Source: Schistosoma haematobium
Lineage: Eukaryota; Platyhelminthes; Trematoda; Strigeidida; Schistosomatidae
Direction of reading: 5' to 3'
Assembly (NCBI RefSeq): GCF_000699445.3
Contig: NC_067195.1
Location: forward strand, 10,592,287-10,656,286
DNA length: 64,000 nucleotides
Shown: one piece after another, positions 34,641 to 45,359 of the stretch
Layout of the letters: the number at the start of each line of letters is the position of its first letter
Position numbering within the stretch: position 1 is the first letter of the stretch
The notes under the pieces: model-generated
The model's input: the letters and a program-made list of their open reading frames with translations, nothing else
Databases searched by the model: none
What the model was told of the DNA's origin: nothing
Made by a program: the position numbers and the translations under genes

Positions 34641-35192
34641 CAATAGGATTGTGTTAATAAATAGTCTGATTTCGGATTATATTTGTTACGTCACACCTCT
34701 ACTCCCTATCTTCTCATTACAAATAAACTTCAGTAATATAACAAAGTGACTTATTAGTGAGAATAATTCGATTCTTTCACTATACTAAATATATTAATTC
34801 ATCTCGATTTTAAGATTCAAATAATATTCATTAATTAGAAAGTAAATTCTTTTTATCATTAGTGTAATTCATGTAAGAAAGTTTTTATAAAACTAATACA
34901 CAGCTTCGTTTTATTAAATTTCGTCTATGTTTATTATGCATTAGATCGGACTAAAATATTCAGGACGGTTTATTATATAGTTTTAAGTTTTTTTCAATAG
35001 GATTCGATCTCATCCCACACATATAACACAAGCCATAAGGTTTCTTTATAATTAAAAACTCTCCTATACATATCTCTCCCCTAATACAATAAGAGTTCGT
35101 GAATAGTTTTTCAAATTCTTAATACTGGTTTAAATCATTCCTTCCGGTTGTTTAAATATTTCACGTTGAGCATATGTTCAGCCCAAGTGAGT

Positions 35193-35312
35193 TGCCTTGA
35201 TATCGCCATTAAGTCACAAATATTTTTTAAACTTAGATGGTAGCTAGCAGTGGGATCAATAGCGTGCATTTCTTCCCACTTGAGACTCGTCAGAAGTATG
35301 TAGCGATTTGTT
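35193..35312 (-). repeat. Sm-alpha-like fragment
   Basis: On the - strand: CTGACGAG, then GAAGAAAT, then ccactgctagctaccatc. The core boxes are kept but the GTC cleavage triplet and helix I partner are lost. Confidence 0.65.
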
Positions 35313-36044
35313 TGTTTATTGTCTTAACCTCTTACATAGCTCTTTCATGCTGTTTACATTTTTGATCTTACTGTTTACTTATATCCTTTAACAGAGCAAT
35401 TTTTAATACTTAATATCTTAACAAACTGATTTTTTCAATCTCCGACCTACCCTATATGTCAGTAGAAACGTTCATGTTATCAGAATGTTTATTAATCCTA
35501 TCTTTACTACTTTATCTGTCAGTTACTATCAGTTTTTTTCACTTTACTTATTATGTTTGGTCATGTTATCCTCTTTGACTGTTACCACTGTCTCGTAAAT
35601 TCCTTTGATTGGTTTAATACTTTTCATACAAGCACGTAAACATTAAAGTATATAAGAGTGAACCTCGATGATGATCTACTGAAAAAAATTATATTTGGTC
35701 AAATGTCTCAATTCAATTTACACGACTGGAATTTTCGATACTTTATAACTTTTAAAAATTAGAAAAAACTGAGAAGCAATCTAATTTTAATTCGGTACTA
35801 CTCTGAACTGTAAATTCATAACCTCAAACTGTATAGAACCCATGCTCTACAAATCGGAAAGGAAGCACTTCAACTTTAACCCAGTAAGTTAAAACCTAGT
35901 GTCTACAATATGAACTATAATCAGTTAGCGATGAAGTGAGATACCTCCATTTTTAGTATCAGTCTCACTTGTGATGCACAACATAATTATTAAGATAGTT
36001 TTTTTCCATACAATTTGACCAGTGTGCTTGATAAATTTAAGCAC

Positions 36045-36168
36045 ATCAAATGGGACGAAATGGCCGTCCAGTGCTTCCAGGTTTTCCTTGGTAATCTAGT
36101 TTCAATCGACTCATGATCTCAGCTATTAAAATTACTATAATATACACAAAATTCCCTTCTGATACTTC
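36045..36168 (+). repeat. Hammerhead-repeat 3' part
   Basis: Starts in helix II (gggacgaaat) and continues gccgtccagtgcttccaggt to the long tail ending aattcccttctgat. Everything 5' of the ribozyme is missing. Confidence 0.7.
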
Positions 36169-36449
36169 AAAAATAGGTAAATTCACAGAATAAAGTAAGT
36201 TAATATTATTTCATGGCTTTTTGGCGTTATCTTTAAATATCGTTACAAAGATTTCATGTACTTATCACTAAGTAAATGATATATTGTGAGAGAAATTGAT
36301 AGAGTATATTACAGTAATACGTATAAAGAATACAAAGATCATCCCAAGATGCTTTTCAACAAATCAAAGTGTCTAGTTACTATAAAATACAGTCATTATA
36401 TTTCAGATTCTTGATTCAAAAAGAAACTGTTTTGTTTAATCTCTTACAG

Positions 36450-36599
36450 CTTCACCATCATTTACTGATCCAGAAACAAGTGTGATTTATGCACCAATTT
36501 ATGGTCAACTAGAATTAAAATGTACATTTAGTCCTGTTAATGGTGAAAATGAAACACGTTTCAATTGGTATTTTGATGGTAAATTGTTAGATACAAATG
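36450..36599 (+). CDS. unc-89: Exon 12: first half of an Ig domain
   Basis: Phase 1 in and out. SPSFTDPETSVIYAPIYGQL, then ELKCTFSP (strand B Cys) and TRFNWYFDGKLLDTN (strand C Trp) form an I-set first half, ended by gtatgt at 36600. Exon 13 completes it. Confidence 0.92.
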
Positions 36600-36784
36600 G
36601 TATGTTATCATATTATCATTATTATCAGTACTATTTTTCATTTATATTTACCCTGAATAAAATTGCATGTAGAATTCTATGAACTATTTTAACTAGTCAT
36701 GAAATAATTCTATGAAGTTTACTACTAACTATAGTTAGTGTTCATGTCATTACACACTGTGACAATAACAACTAATCAGTTAAA

Positions 36785-37075
36785 TTAAGCAAAGATGGAT
36801 AGTAGCTAGCAGCGGAATCCAGGACGAACGTTTCGTCCTAAATTAAACTCGTTGGCTGGTTGTACCTGCATCTCACAGTTGGTGTACACTCGGGGACTCG
36901 AACCCGGTACCATTAGCCTCAACGCCATTGCGTTATCCACTTAGCTATTGTGTCCTGATTGCCACCTACTTGTGCAATGTACATATGTCAACATGAGACT
37001 GATCAATTGCAGTCCTAAATAACAATGGGAAGATACGAGTAAAACAACACCAAGTGAATTTATTCAAATAAACGT
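36785..37075 (-). repeat. Sm-alpha-like repeat
   Basis: On the - strand a tRNA-like segment (tagctaagtggataacgc; ggttcgagtccc) precedes a ribozyme with CCAACGA (mutated), GAAAC and GTCCTGGATT. The flank at 36990-37075 (gagactgatcaattgcagtc) is inverted relative to the same flank at 38090, so the copy is partly folded back. Confidence 0.75.
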
Positions 37076-38039
37076 TCTAGTTTATAGAATGAATAATTAT
37101 GTAAAATATGTAAAAACTTTCTTTATTTTATGAACATCAAAAAAGACATACTTAAGATTCATGAAACTGAAGAGAGAAAGATAAGTGTTATATATATGTG
37201 GCTCATCTAATGAATCATAACTTAGTAAAGAAAGAAATATAGATGATATCTTCTGTTGACACCTTTTTTCACCTGTAGTGAAATTCCTGTTCATTTACAA
37301 GATTTTCAACTGATCATTGTTAATGATAGGAAACAAACAAACAAACACATAAAATGATGACATAAAGAAAGATACTGGGAGATTTGTTGTCAACTATACT
37401 ACAAATTTATTTGCTTTATGAATACAAAAAAACGAAATCACAGTTAGACAGATTGATTGACATGAAATTCTATTTTATTCCATACCAATATAGGAACAAC
37501 ACCATTTTTTTTAAAAAAATAATGAAAGGCTAACACGTATTTTGTTTGTCCAAGAAAAAACGGATTTAATGAGTTCTGCAAATATCTCTAGCTATGATCT
37601 TCCAAAAATTCTATATCCTTCATTGAGACTTTAGTTAAATAAAGGCGAATACAAACTTGAGATTTTTGTTTTGAAAAACTACTTCTGTAGTTTTGACAAT
37701 AATTAAAAAGAATTCTAAAATAGTGTTATCTAGTTTATTGGTTACTTCCTTATTTTTGAGTCCATACATCGTAGTAACTACACAAAAATATGAAGGGAGA
37801 TTAACAATTAAAATTCTACCTGAAGTGTGTGCTGATGATGTCGTTCGGAAGTACAACGAAAGCTCCAAGATCAAAACATCTAGCTTAAAAAAACTCCATC
37901 ATAATCATCAAACACTTGTTAATATATGCTTTAAAATATGTTATTAAAATTCATAATGTGGAATGAACTCAGTAGTATAAATTACAGTATATTTGTTGAT
38001 AATACATGATAGAAAATATATAATTAAAAAAAATTTCTA

Positions 38040-38515
38040 ATAAATTCAAATAGTGTTGTTTTACTTGTATCTTCTCATTGTTATTTAGGACTGCAATTGA
38101 TCAGTCTCATGTTGGCGTATGTGCATCCTGTGCGAACTGCCTCGATATTGTTTGAAGTCATGAGCTTTATAAACAAAGATGTATAGTGGCTAGTACTTGA
38201 ATCCAGTTTGATGCGCGTCTCGTCCCATTTGGGACTGGTCAGCTGGATGTACCTGTATCTCAGAGTTAATGTTCACCCCAAGACTTGAACCCATTAACAT
38301 CCGCTTCAAACTCCATCGCGTTGTTCACTTAGTCACTGAGTCCCGATATACACCTGCTTGTGCAATGGAGTGAAATTTAAATTCACTTGGTGTTGTTTGA
38401 CTTGCATCTTCTCATTGTTATTTATGACTACAATTGATCGGTCTCTTGTTAGCATACATGCATCCTGTGCGGAATGCCTCGATATAGCTTTAAGTCACAA
38501 GCTTTGCTCAAAAAA
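38040..38515 (-). repeat. Sm-alpha-like repeat, one and a half units in tandem
   Basis: The block aattgatcagtctcatgttg occurs at about 38096 and again, changed, at about 38432, in the same orientation about 336 bp apart, with a full tRNA-like plus ribozyme unit between. The ribozyme is decayed (CTGACCA, GAGAC). The distance fits the known length of Sm-alpha satellite units. Confidence 0.75.
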
Positions 38516-38641
38516 ATTTCTAATATTTAGAAGTTTTATTTATTTAGATTAAAAGTGGTATTTATAGGAGATAAACACTAAGTGTTTAAATAATCATTAA
38601 AATAATACTACTAACAATAAACTGACTACATTTTATTTTAG

Positions 38642-38815
38642 TAAATACTATTTATCCAACTTTAAATCAGAAATTCTATAATACAGTATCCAAGTCTGGA
38701 GATACAGCCGTATTACATTTGAATGGTTTAAGTGAAAATGATTTTGGTTCATACATCTGTAAAGCAGTGCATATATTGGGTACTAGTGAAAAAGAATTTA
38801 TTGTAAAGATGGCAG
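38642..38815 (+). CDS. unc-89: Exon 13: second half of the Ig domain
   Basis: Phase 1 in and out. TAVLHLNGLSENDFGSYICK carries the I-set E-F signature (D-F-G-S-Y-I-C), followed by AVHILGTSEKEFIVKMA. With exon 12 it forms one complete Ig domain. The exon pair is symmetric and could be skipped without frame loss. Confidence 0.93.
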
Positions 38816-39434
38816 GTAAGTATAAGATAAATTTTTTTAAATTGAGGACATATTAATTTGAATTGATTAGTAACACAGTAACAATAAATTTCAAATCAAT
38901 CTCTTGTTTATCATTACTGATAACCAAGATAACTTAAATCGAGAACATTTCATTGAATCAAATTAATCATGAACTTTTTGTTTATTAGGGATAATCGTTA
39001 ATTTAAATGATTGTTAATATGAAATTTTGTCACAGAACAGTGTGAACTAATCCACTTAGTTTGGTTTAAACAATTTAGTGCGCTGTATATTGAAAATATT
39101 TAACCCTGAGATAAGTTAAGATAGAGGAATACTTCATGCCAATCATATCAAGAAATCTATAATGATCCGTAAAATATATGATCAATGGATGAATTGATTG
39201 AATTTCGGAGATAGTATCACAACTTGGCTAAAACGTATAGTCGGTTGTACGGAATCAAATAAGCTTTATTTTCTTACTTTGTGAAATAAACTCCTACCAA
39301 CAAATTAATAGTCTCATTTTTATAACTTATGTTTATTGGAAGTGTGATAGTTTAATCCCAAGTGACTTTCAACCAAAATAAGAAAGGTATAAAATATATT
39401 CCTGTAGATTGTAAAATGAAGACAAACAAGCATA

Positions 39435-39720
39435 AAATTCACTTGGTGTTTTTTTACCTGTATCTTCCCATTGTTATTTAGGACCTCAGTTGATCAGTCT
39501 TATTGGCATATGTGCATACTGTGTGTATTGCTTCGATATTGCCTTGATTCACAAGCATTCTAGGCGAAGATGGATAGTGGCTAGCAGTGGAATCCAGGAC
39601 AAAGCGAGTTTCGTCTTATTTAGGACTCGTCAGCTGGATTTACCTGCGTCGCAGAGTTGATGTTGACTCCGGGACTCGAACCAAGTATCGTTCGCTTCAA
39701 ACGCCATCGCGTTATGTATA
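39435..39720 (-). repeat. Sm-alpha-like repeat with intact hammerhead
   Basis: On the - strand: tRNA-like remnant (gcgatggcgtttgaagcgaa; ggttcgagtccc), then the ribozyme at 39640-39590, then actgctagccactatccatc and the flank ending in ttcacttggtg on the + strand at about 39440. Confidence 0.8.
39590..39640 (-). ncRNA. Hammerhead ribozyme, intact core
   Basis: On the - strand the order is AATCCAG, CTGACGA, helix II (GTC ... GAC), GAAAC, a short helix III with loop, GTC, CTGGATT. Helix I pairs AATCCAG with CTGGATT over 7 bp. All invariant core bases and the GTC triplet are present, matching the known Sm-alpha ribozyme of schistosomes. Helix III is minimal, so cleavage may need a dimer or pairing in trans. 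Confidence 0.8.
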
Positions 39721-40028
39721 AAATACGAATCTCGTGAATTATGTAACTAATCCTATCGAGTTTATGTATCAAAATTTCTGACCAATTCACATATTATTCC
39801 TTACGACTATTCGTTTTATTGAGCAACATATTCATAGATAAACTCTTCAATGACTCAAGCCACCGCATTTTTTCCTCTACTGAACTTTTTGACAAGAATA
39901 TAACATAACTATAAATCCTACAGTTAACAATGTAATATGAACTTAATTTGTATCTATATGACTTTTTTGTAGTGGAAAACATTTTTCCCCTACTTTCATA
40001 CGATTTGCTTTTTTTCAACATATTTTAG

Positions 40029-40358
40029 ATGCTCCTGTATTTTTAGAAGTTCCTACTCCATTGTTGACTGTGAAGTTACATTCACGTTTTGAATTGCCTT
40101 GTTACATTGATGCGTTACCACCTCCAACGATAATTTGGACTAGAGATTCAAAAAGAATTGTTGAATCACATCGTACAAAAATTGGTAAAGCTGAAAAACA
40201 ATCAATCAATAAAACGCCTCGTATGTCAAACTGTGAATTTAGTACAGATGCAACGTTATCAGTAGAAAAATGTATTTATCAAGATTCAGGCTTGTATACG
40301 TTAACAGCTGAAAATATAGCTGGTCGAATAATGACTAGTTGTTTGATTCATGTTGAAG
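40029..40358 (+). CDS. unc-89: Exon 14: complete Ig domain before the kinase
   Basis: Phase 1 in and out, 110 residues. APVFLEVPTPLLTVKLHSRF and ELPCYIDALPPPTIIWTRD (Cys of strand B, Trp of strand C), an insert with a NKTPRMSN-like stretch, then CIYQDSGLYTLTAENIAGR, where the usual Y-x-C is Y-T-L. Followed directly by the kinase without an FN3 domain in between. Confidence 0.92.
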
Positions 40359-41708
40359 GTATTCAAACAATATGGGCGGTATTTTATTTTTAAATTATTT
40401 ATGCTTAAACTGAGCACGAACTAAGAGGTTTGTAGCAGTTTGTTCAGAAAATCTAACAGAGGCCTTTCATACAATTCTTCCTATATACATGTTACCGCAG
40501 GTACATGTAAATTCATTGACCCGTATGAGGTGACATCAGAAGGGTATATAAACATCAATGTTAGCAATGTTTATTCATACACTTTATATTCTATTCCTCT
40601 CATGAATATGATTTCGGTTGCATTTTGAACAACCTTACGAACTAAAGAACGCTAAACATTTTTTTAAGAATTCTAGTCATAATTATAATTCTAGGTTGTA
40701 TGCAGCTGGTGAAAAACCGTTCACCAGAATATATACATATTATTCTACAAACCTTGTTTTTGCTCTGTTTAAATTTAACAAAAGGTCTTGTTGTATGAAA
40801 TATTTGTGTTCATACTGATAATATTACTTATTGATTAGGTGTAATTTTTAGTCAAATAGGGATATTTACAGATACGTTTATCGATTCGATAGTGTAACGA
40901 ATTCGCTATCACTTATCATATACATGGGTACATATTTTGGTATTTCTTTGGACATTTTAACTGGATAGTCAGTCCCTAAACTGTTTAGTATTACTAATTT
41001 TCATTAAGAACATATAATAAACAATGAATCATCAAAAGGCAAGATGTGTTATCTTTTACCTAGTAGTTGAAAACTCCTCAGTACTTTACACAAACGATTA
41101 GCTAATAAATGCTTCTTTATGCCCATCATCTTTCTCAATTAGATGTCAGTTCATAGTGAAAACCAGTTCGACATTTGTGTTTTGCTTATCGGTTAACTGT
41201 AACATCTGTGTACTAGTCCGAAAACAAAAACCAACCAAAGTAATCTACTCTACATCATAAAGAAGGGAAAATGGCGTAAATTTTATAGCCATTTATTATA
41301 GTAGCACATTGCCATAGGTTAGGCTAACATAACCCTACTTTTTTGATCTCCATGATTTTAAATACTCATCAATTTTTTTATTTCCTGAAAAAGTTTCCAT
41401 GTTCCTATTGTTTACATTCAGGATTATATTTAATCAGCTTCTATTCACATGTGGTCTTCTTAAGCGGATTATATGCCGTAAAACTTAACGCCATTTCGTC
41501 TTGTAATTGATGATAGAAATCTCGAGAAACAAATTTCATGATATCACTCGCTTCCCTAGTAAATAATGAATTTAAAATTGCAACCAGTTTTAATTTTTGA
41601 TTCCCTAACTTTGAAACAAAATCTGGTGCATAATTTCTAGAAATAATCGTTGACTACTTACTTGTAATGTGTTTATTATTGTATCACTTTGTTTTATTTA
41701 TGATTTAG
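40359..41708 (+). other. Intron 14
   Basis: Donor gtattc at 40359. No repeat or gene recognised. Confidence 0.7.
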
Positions 41709-41787
41709 AAAATCCAACACCGACTAAAATAACTTTGAGATGGACAAATATTGAAAAGCATTATTTTGTATTGAGACGACTTGAAAG
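41709..41787 (+). CDS. unc-89: Exon 15: lead-in to the kinase domain
   Basis: Phase 1 in, phase 2 out. Encodes NPTPTKITLRWTNIEKHYFV, LRRLE and a split Arg. HYFVLRRLER aligns with the first strand of kinase domains (usually Y-x-x-x-x-x-L-G-x-G), but no glycines follow. Accepted because its phases fit both neighbours. Confidence 0.8.
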
Positions 41788-42279
41788 GTAAATGATGAGT
41801 ATTATTTCATGAGCAACTATTCTTATATCTTGCTTTTAGCTTGATTTAATTATTGTCCAAGTATATCAAACAGTTGTTACAAAAAGGATTATGGAAAAAA
41901 TCTGCGCAGGATGTACGCTTACCAATACAAATTAACTAGAGTTCATAAGTTTGACAGCTAAAAGATTCAAACTCTTAGATATAACTGCATAAATACTGAA
42001 CACATTGGCTATTATCTTTACCCAGTACCCTGGTGGATGATCCACGGAACTTTGAAAAAATAACCGCCCAGTTCATTTCTCACTTTGAATATAATCGTGG
42101 AGACGTTAACTAGTCCAAAACAAGACGAAATAGGTATTTTTGTTCTTACTGCTAGCTAAAATCCAGTCGTTATCTGTACACTCATTCCAACCACAAATGT
42201 CAGCAGTAGTTTAAATATTGAGGAGAGGTGATCTTATTAACTCTATTGTAATATCAACAAATCTATTATCATTTGTAAG

Positions 42280-42540
42280 TATTATGTTGTGCAGATTGTT
42301 GAGTCTCAATAAAATCATGAACCGATCCATGGTAGACAACTATTTAAAACCTAGAAGCACTGAGTGGCCATGTCGTTCTATTATGCGTTTGTGCGCGAGT
42401 CCTGTGTCCGGTTTCCGCATGTAGAGTCGTGGATGAGCACTGCTGCGGAGTCGCATCATAGAACGAAACGGTCGTTCGGTGCTTCAAAGTTTCCAGTGGC
42501 GATCTAACATTGATCGGTTCATGATTTCAATAAAATTTAT
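42280..42540 (+). repeat. Hammerhead tRNA-like repeat, fold-back
   Basis: The minus arm (42280-42390) has a tail and a partial ribozyme region. The plus arm (42393-42540) has CTGCGGA (invariant A changed), GAAAC, GTTC and the tail ending gttcatgatttcaata. Confidence 0.7.
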
Positions 42541-42784
42541 TATCAGGCTGAACATTCAAGTATAAGCTCTCATGTACACCAAAGATCAAGTTTAACAAAC
42601 ATTCATGATAGTAATGGTATCATTGTACTATAAATTTAACAAAGGTCTTCTAGCCTTCTAGATTGTTCACGCAGCTGTATACATTTTCAAGAACAACTAA
42701 GATAAAATCAGCAATTAAAAGAATCCCTATTGTTAATATTCAAAACTTAATTTGATCAGCCTCTGATGACATGCTTTTTTTCTG

Positions 42785-42930
42785 AATAATATCGTCCAAA
42801 TCTTAAATAGTAGCAACCAGTAGAAACTAAGACTCGCTTTCATCTTTGACACGATTTGTCAGTAGCAGCTACCTTAATCTAAGAATTGCGGTATACACTC
42901 AGACGATATTAGAGTCTCTGTCATTCCGAA
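42785..42930 (-). repeat. Sm-alpha-like relic
   Basis: Words matching the Sm-alpha ribozyme region in order (tagtagcaaccagtag, aagactcgctttcatc, atttgtcagtagcagctacc) with many substitutions; the ribozyme is not functional. Confidence 0.45.
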
Positions 42931-43119
42931 GTTTATCATAATACATAGTTTCTTAACTTAAGCGTTTACAACTATGTAACTGATTCTTTCATTTTCAGTT
43001 GCAGAATTTTGTTTGGCAACAAGTGAAATAAAGCTACTTAAAATCAGACGTTTTCTAACGGAACTTTATTGGTAAAAATAAATAATTCAAAATTATTCAT
43101 ATTTATCTTCACCGTTATC

Positions 43120-44415
43120 TAGAAGCAACTCCACCTGTAGCTCTTTTTGGGCTACTGTCGGTCCCAAGCCCCAGCAAAGAAAGAGTGTTAGGCATGGGGT
43201 TAGCAACCCCATCCGGTATAAAATAACCTTTCTAAAATACGATAACCAGAATAAACAATTTAAACCACTAAAACTCTGTCCGCTGAGTTAAAGGAAGAAT
43301 TTCGACGCCTCAGGATGAAAGCCGAGATCCTTCGGAGGTCATGAGGCCGATGCATCTTCTAACAACCAGCGCAACAATTTTTATAGGTACATGAAACGGC
43401 CGGACAATGTGGGAGACCTGGACGACCGGTCAAATAGCAACGGAAACGAGGAGATACAACTTGGCGGTTCTCGGAATCAGTGAAACTGATTAGACCCAAG
43501 CTGGACAGCCAACTTCGAGATCAACAAATTGGATTCCGTAGGGATCGGTCGTGAGCAGACAAAATCGCGACTCTACGGATCATCTCTGAACAATTAGTTG
43601 AGTGGAACTCGCCACTATACATCAACTTCCATGTCTATGAGAAAACATTTGACAGTGTGGATAGAACATTATTAAAACTTCTTCGACACTATGGAGTACT
43701 TTAAAAGATCTTCAACATCATCCGGAATTCATACGACGGGCTACAACGCAAAGTCGCGCATGGAGGGAAGCTGACAGACTCAGGCAGACAAGGCTACCTA
43801 TTCTCCTCCTTTTTCTTTCTTCTGATGTTTGACCAGATTACGAAGACCTCGACACCTGAGGGTAAGCACGGAATACAATGGACAGCTTGACTGCGACTAA
43901 ACAATTTGGACTTCGCAAACGACCTGGCCCTACTATTCCATACCCAATAACAAATGCAGATGAAGACAACTAGTGTAACAGCAGCTTCTGCATCAGTAAG
44001 CCTCAACATAAATACAGGAAAAAGCATGATCCTCAAATGCAACGTGGATAACACCAACACACTCACACTTAGAGAAGAAGCTCTGAAGGATTTGGAAACT
44101 TTCATATACCCGGGAAGTATCATCGATGAAGAAGGAGGATCTGATACAAATGTAGAGGTAGGGATTGATAAATCAATGGCAGAACCCCTACAGTTGAAGA
44201 ACATATGGAACTTAAAACAACTTTTAACCAACATCAAAGTCTAAATCTTTACTACGAACGTCAAGAAAGTTCCGCTATGCGGAGCTGCAACGTGATGAAC
44301 TATAATAATCATCTTCAAAACAGTACAAATATTTATAAACGGTAGTCTACGCAAGATACTCAATATCCGTTGGCTGGATACCATCAACAGTAGCCTACTG
44401 TGGGAGAGGACAAAC
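43120..44415 (+). pseudogene. RTE-type non-LTR retrotransposon, internally deleted
   Basis: Front: a GC-rich 5' region, then FIGT-like endonuclease start (tttttataggtacatgaaac). After an internal deletion near 43490 the reverse transcriptase follows in broken frames: QQIGFRRDRS, WNSPLYINFHVYEKTFDSVD, DFANDLALLF (the catalytic F-A-D-D is changed to F-A-N-D), INTGKSMILKCN, DLETFIYPGSIIDEEGG, KNIWNLKQLLTNIKV, and finally LRKILNIRWLDT up to 44412. Stops at several points and the lost catalytic Asp mean it is dead. RTE-clade elements such as SR2 are known in schistosomes. Confidence 0.85.
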
Positions 44416-44594
44416 CAGTTTTTATTCATTTTTTGTATTCCAAGTTTCATGGATCGTATCTTGATATATATTTCCAAAGTAGGAAAAATCACCGGTTCTT
44501 AACTTTTCGCTCTATTGAGATCTAGTCAATATTTTTTCTATGATATCATCTTTCATAAAAACTGACTTCAAAAAACAAGAGTATATTGTTTTTA

Positions 44595-44812
44595 TGAGGA
44601 GGGGTTTTGTGGAGATTTTATCAATCTCAATAATTGAAATCATGAGTCAATTGAAGCTAGACCACCATGGAAAACCTGGAAGTTGGACATAAACACCGTT
44701 GGATAACGGCTCAATGGTCTAATGGTCGAGCGCTCGTGCGCGACATTTATGGGTCCTGGTTTTGAATCTCGCGGGGAGCGGGATCGTGGATGCGCACTGC
44801 TGATGAGTATAT
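44595..44812 (+). repeat. Hammerhead tRNA-like repeat, fold-back cut in the ribozyme core
   Basis: A minus tail arm (44595-44692; gctagaccaccatggaaaac) joins a plus copy (44693-44812) with a well-kept tRNA-like part (ggctcaatggtctaatggtc; cctggttttgaatctcg). The copy ends right after CTGATGAG of the ribozyme, where unrelated AT-rich DNA begins. Confidence 0.75.
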
Positions 44813-45155
44813 TATTTTTATTTAAAATTAATTCAAAATTTCCTAGTATGAATTTGTGTCATTTACAGAAGTATAAGTTTGTAAATTCTTTCATGCCGCT
44901 TCACTTTTTATCATAACCAGATATACATGATGATTAATAATTAATAACTAGTTACACATTCATATACTTACCTAAGAACTACACTTTATGTATTAAAGTT
45001 AGTGATGATACCTTATTGCTCAAACTGAAATACATAATGGTAGATTTAAATTTGTAGTCTGGTGTCTGGAAGTCAAACATCTTAATCAATGATCCATCTA
45101 TTACGTAATACGTATACATCAAACTATTTTTGTATATTTCTCTTATCTTTTTTAG

Positions 45156-45359
45156 TGATTCATTTTCAGAAACTCACCTATTAATTGATAAAAAAACAAA
45201 TCGTGAATATATTGGGAAATTATTTAAATTAAATAATCCAATCAGTCGTATAAATGGTGCACGTGAAATGGAATGTTTAACACGTTTATGTCATAAAAAT
45301 GTTTTGCAATTAATAGACGCATTTATCAGTGATAATGTTCTTATTTTAGTTTATGAAAA
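45156..45359 (+). CDS. unc-89: Exon 16: kinase N-lobe
   Basis: Phase 2 in and out. SFSETHLLIDKKTNREYIGK and LFKL contain the strand-3 Lys (YIGKLFK). REMECLTRLCHKNVLQLIDA gives helix C with the Glu that usually pairs with it, and FISDNVLILVYEK is the hinge strand. The Gly-rich loop before strand 2 is absent (RSDSFSETHLL), suggesting poor or no ATP handling in the usual way. Confidence 0.93.

Larger units (their letters stand above)
29477..36449 (+). other. Intron 11 (7 kb, longest in the window)
   Basis: Bases 29477-31860 and 32300-33630 hold nothing that I can identify, including a 109-codon minus-strand frame (32829-33158) without known motifs. The rest has a possible solo LTR and several repeat copies listed separately. 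Acceptor ctcttacag. Confidence 0.75.
36600..38641 (+). other. Intron 12
   Basis: Contains two Sm-alpha-like regions. Bases 37080-38040 have short open frames on both strands (for example 37693-37947) that overlap each other and have no domain, so they are not called. Confidence 0.75.
38816..40028 (+). other. Intron 13
   Basis: Contains one Sm-alpha-like repeat with an intact ribozyme; the rest (38830-39430, 39725-40020) shows nothing that I recognise. Confidence 0.8.
41788..45155 (+). other. Intron 15
   Basis: Contains a hammerhead fold-back, an Sm-alpha relic, a 1.3-kb RTE pseudogene and another hammerhead repeat. Bases 41800-42270 and 44830-45150 show nothing that I recognise. Confidence 0.8.

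Noticed and set aside
37635..37947. Overlapping open frames on both strands in intron 12
   Set aside because: AT-rich chance frames; mutual overlap and no homology.
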